Assembly: GCA_927798505.1 (NCBI GenBank)
Contig: CAKMNE010000074.1
Location: forward strand, 1-7,135
Origin: an uncultured Bacteroidales bacterium
GTDB taxonomy: Bacteria; Bacteroidota; Bacteroidia; Bacteroidales; UBA932
Reading direction: 5' to 3'
Length of the DNA: 7,135 bases
Below, piece by piece: positions 7,062-7,135 of this stretch (positions within the stretch are counted from its first letter, which is position 1; the number at the start of each line of letters is the position of its first letter). The notes below the pieces were generated by a model. The model saw only the letters and a program-made list of their open reading frames with translations, did no database searches and had not been told where the DNA came from. The position numbers and the translations under genes were made by a program.

Positions 7062-7135
7062 ATGAAAACAATTTATAGATTATTTGCAGCATTCTCTGCT
7101 CTTTCGCTCTTTGCGGCTGCTTGTTCTCCTGTAGA
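7062..7135 (+). CDS. Start of a putative lipoprotein gene, cut by window end
   Basis: Only 24 codons are visible: ATG AAA ACA, then a hydrophobic stretch ending LFAAAC followed by SPV. The basic start (K2, R6), the hydrophobic core at about 7-20 and the cysteine at residue 21 preceded by AAA make a lipoprotein signal peptide, although the -3 lipobox position is Ala where Leu is commonest. It begins 14 bases after the susD stop and so is almost certainly in the same operon. Genes in this position often encode SusE/SusF-like, Ig-like or other surface glycan-binding lipoproteins, or secreted enzymes. Which of these applies cannot be told from the signal peptide. The start is chosen because the signal peptide begins directly at this ATG. 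Confidence 0.75.
   Translation, partial: MKTIYRLFAAFSALSLFAAACSPV

Noticed and set aside
6328..7092. A 254-codon open frame on the minus strand across the end of susD
   Set aside because: It lies opposite a clear SusD coding frame, has no recognisable domain, and its openness is explained by the strongly biased codons of susD on the other strand.

Overview
The window looks like a chromosomal piece of a Bacteroidota genome, probably Bacteroidales. The evidence is a SusC/SusD outer-membrane pair, a surface-type lipoprotein signal, F1 ATP synthase genes ending in atpA-atpG, and weak or absent Shine-Dalgarno sites. I cannot resolve the genus. All genes are on the + strand.

Region 1 (1-1988) is the end of an ATP synthase operon. 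It holds most of atpA (alpha subunit, 5' end cut off by the window) and a complete atpG (gamma subunit, GTG start), five bases apart. No atpD follows atpG. This fits the Bacteroidota arrangement, in which beta and epsilon are encoded at the front of the operon and atpG closes it.

Region 2 (1989-2171) is a 183-base intergenic stretch. It contains a strong hairpin with a short T-tract, the best candidate for the atp operon terminator, and two candidate Bacteroidota-type promoters for the next operon. Which promoter is used decides whether the hairpin is a terminator or a 5'-leader structure.

Region 3 (2172-7135) is the start of a nutrient-uptake (polysaccharide-utilisation-like) operon: susC-type TonB-dependent transporter, susD-type surface lipoprotein, and the first 24 codons of another lipoprotein. 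Spacings are 19 and 14 bases, so the three are very probably cotranscribed. SusC would form the outer-membrane barrel, SusD the substrate-binding lid, and the third gene probably an accessory surface lipoprotein. The substrate cannot be told from this window: no glycoside hydrolase, peptidase or regulator is present.

I see no wholly novel system. The points worth a second look are the compact terminator/promoter region, a step in codon use inside susC, an enlarged low-complexity segment in AtpG, and an atypical C-terminus in SusD.
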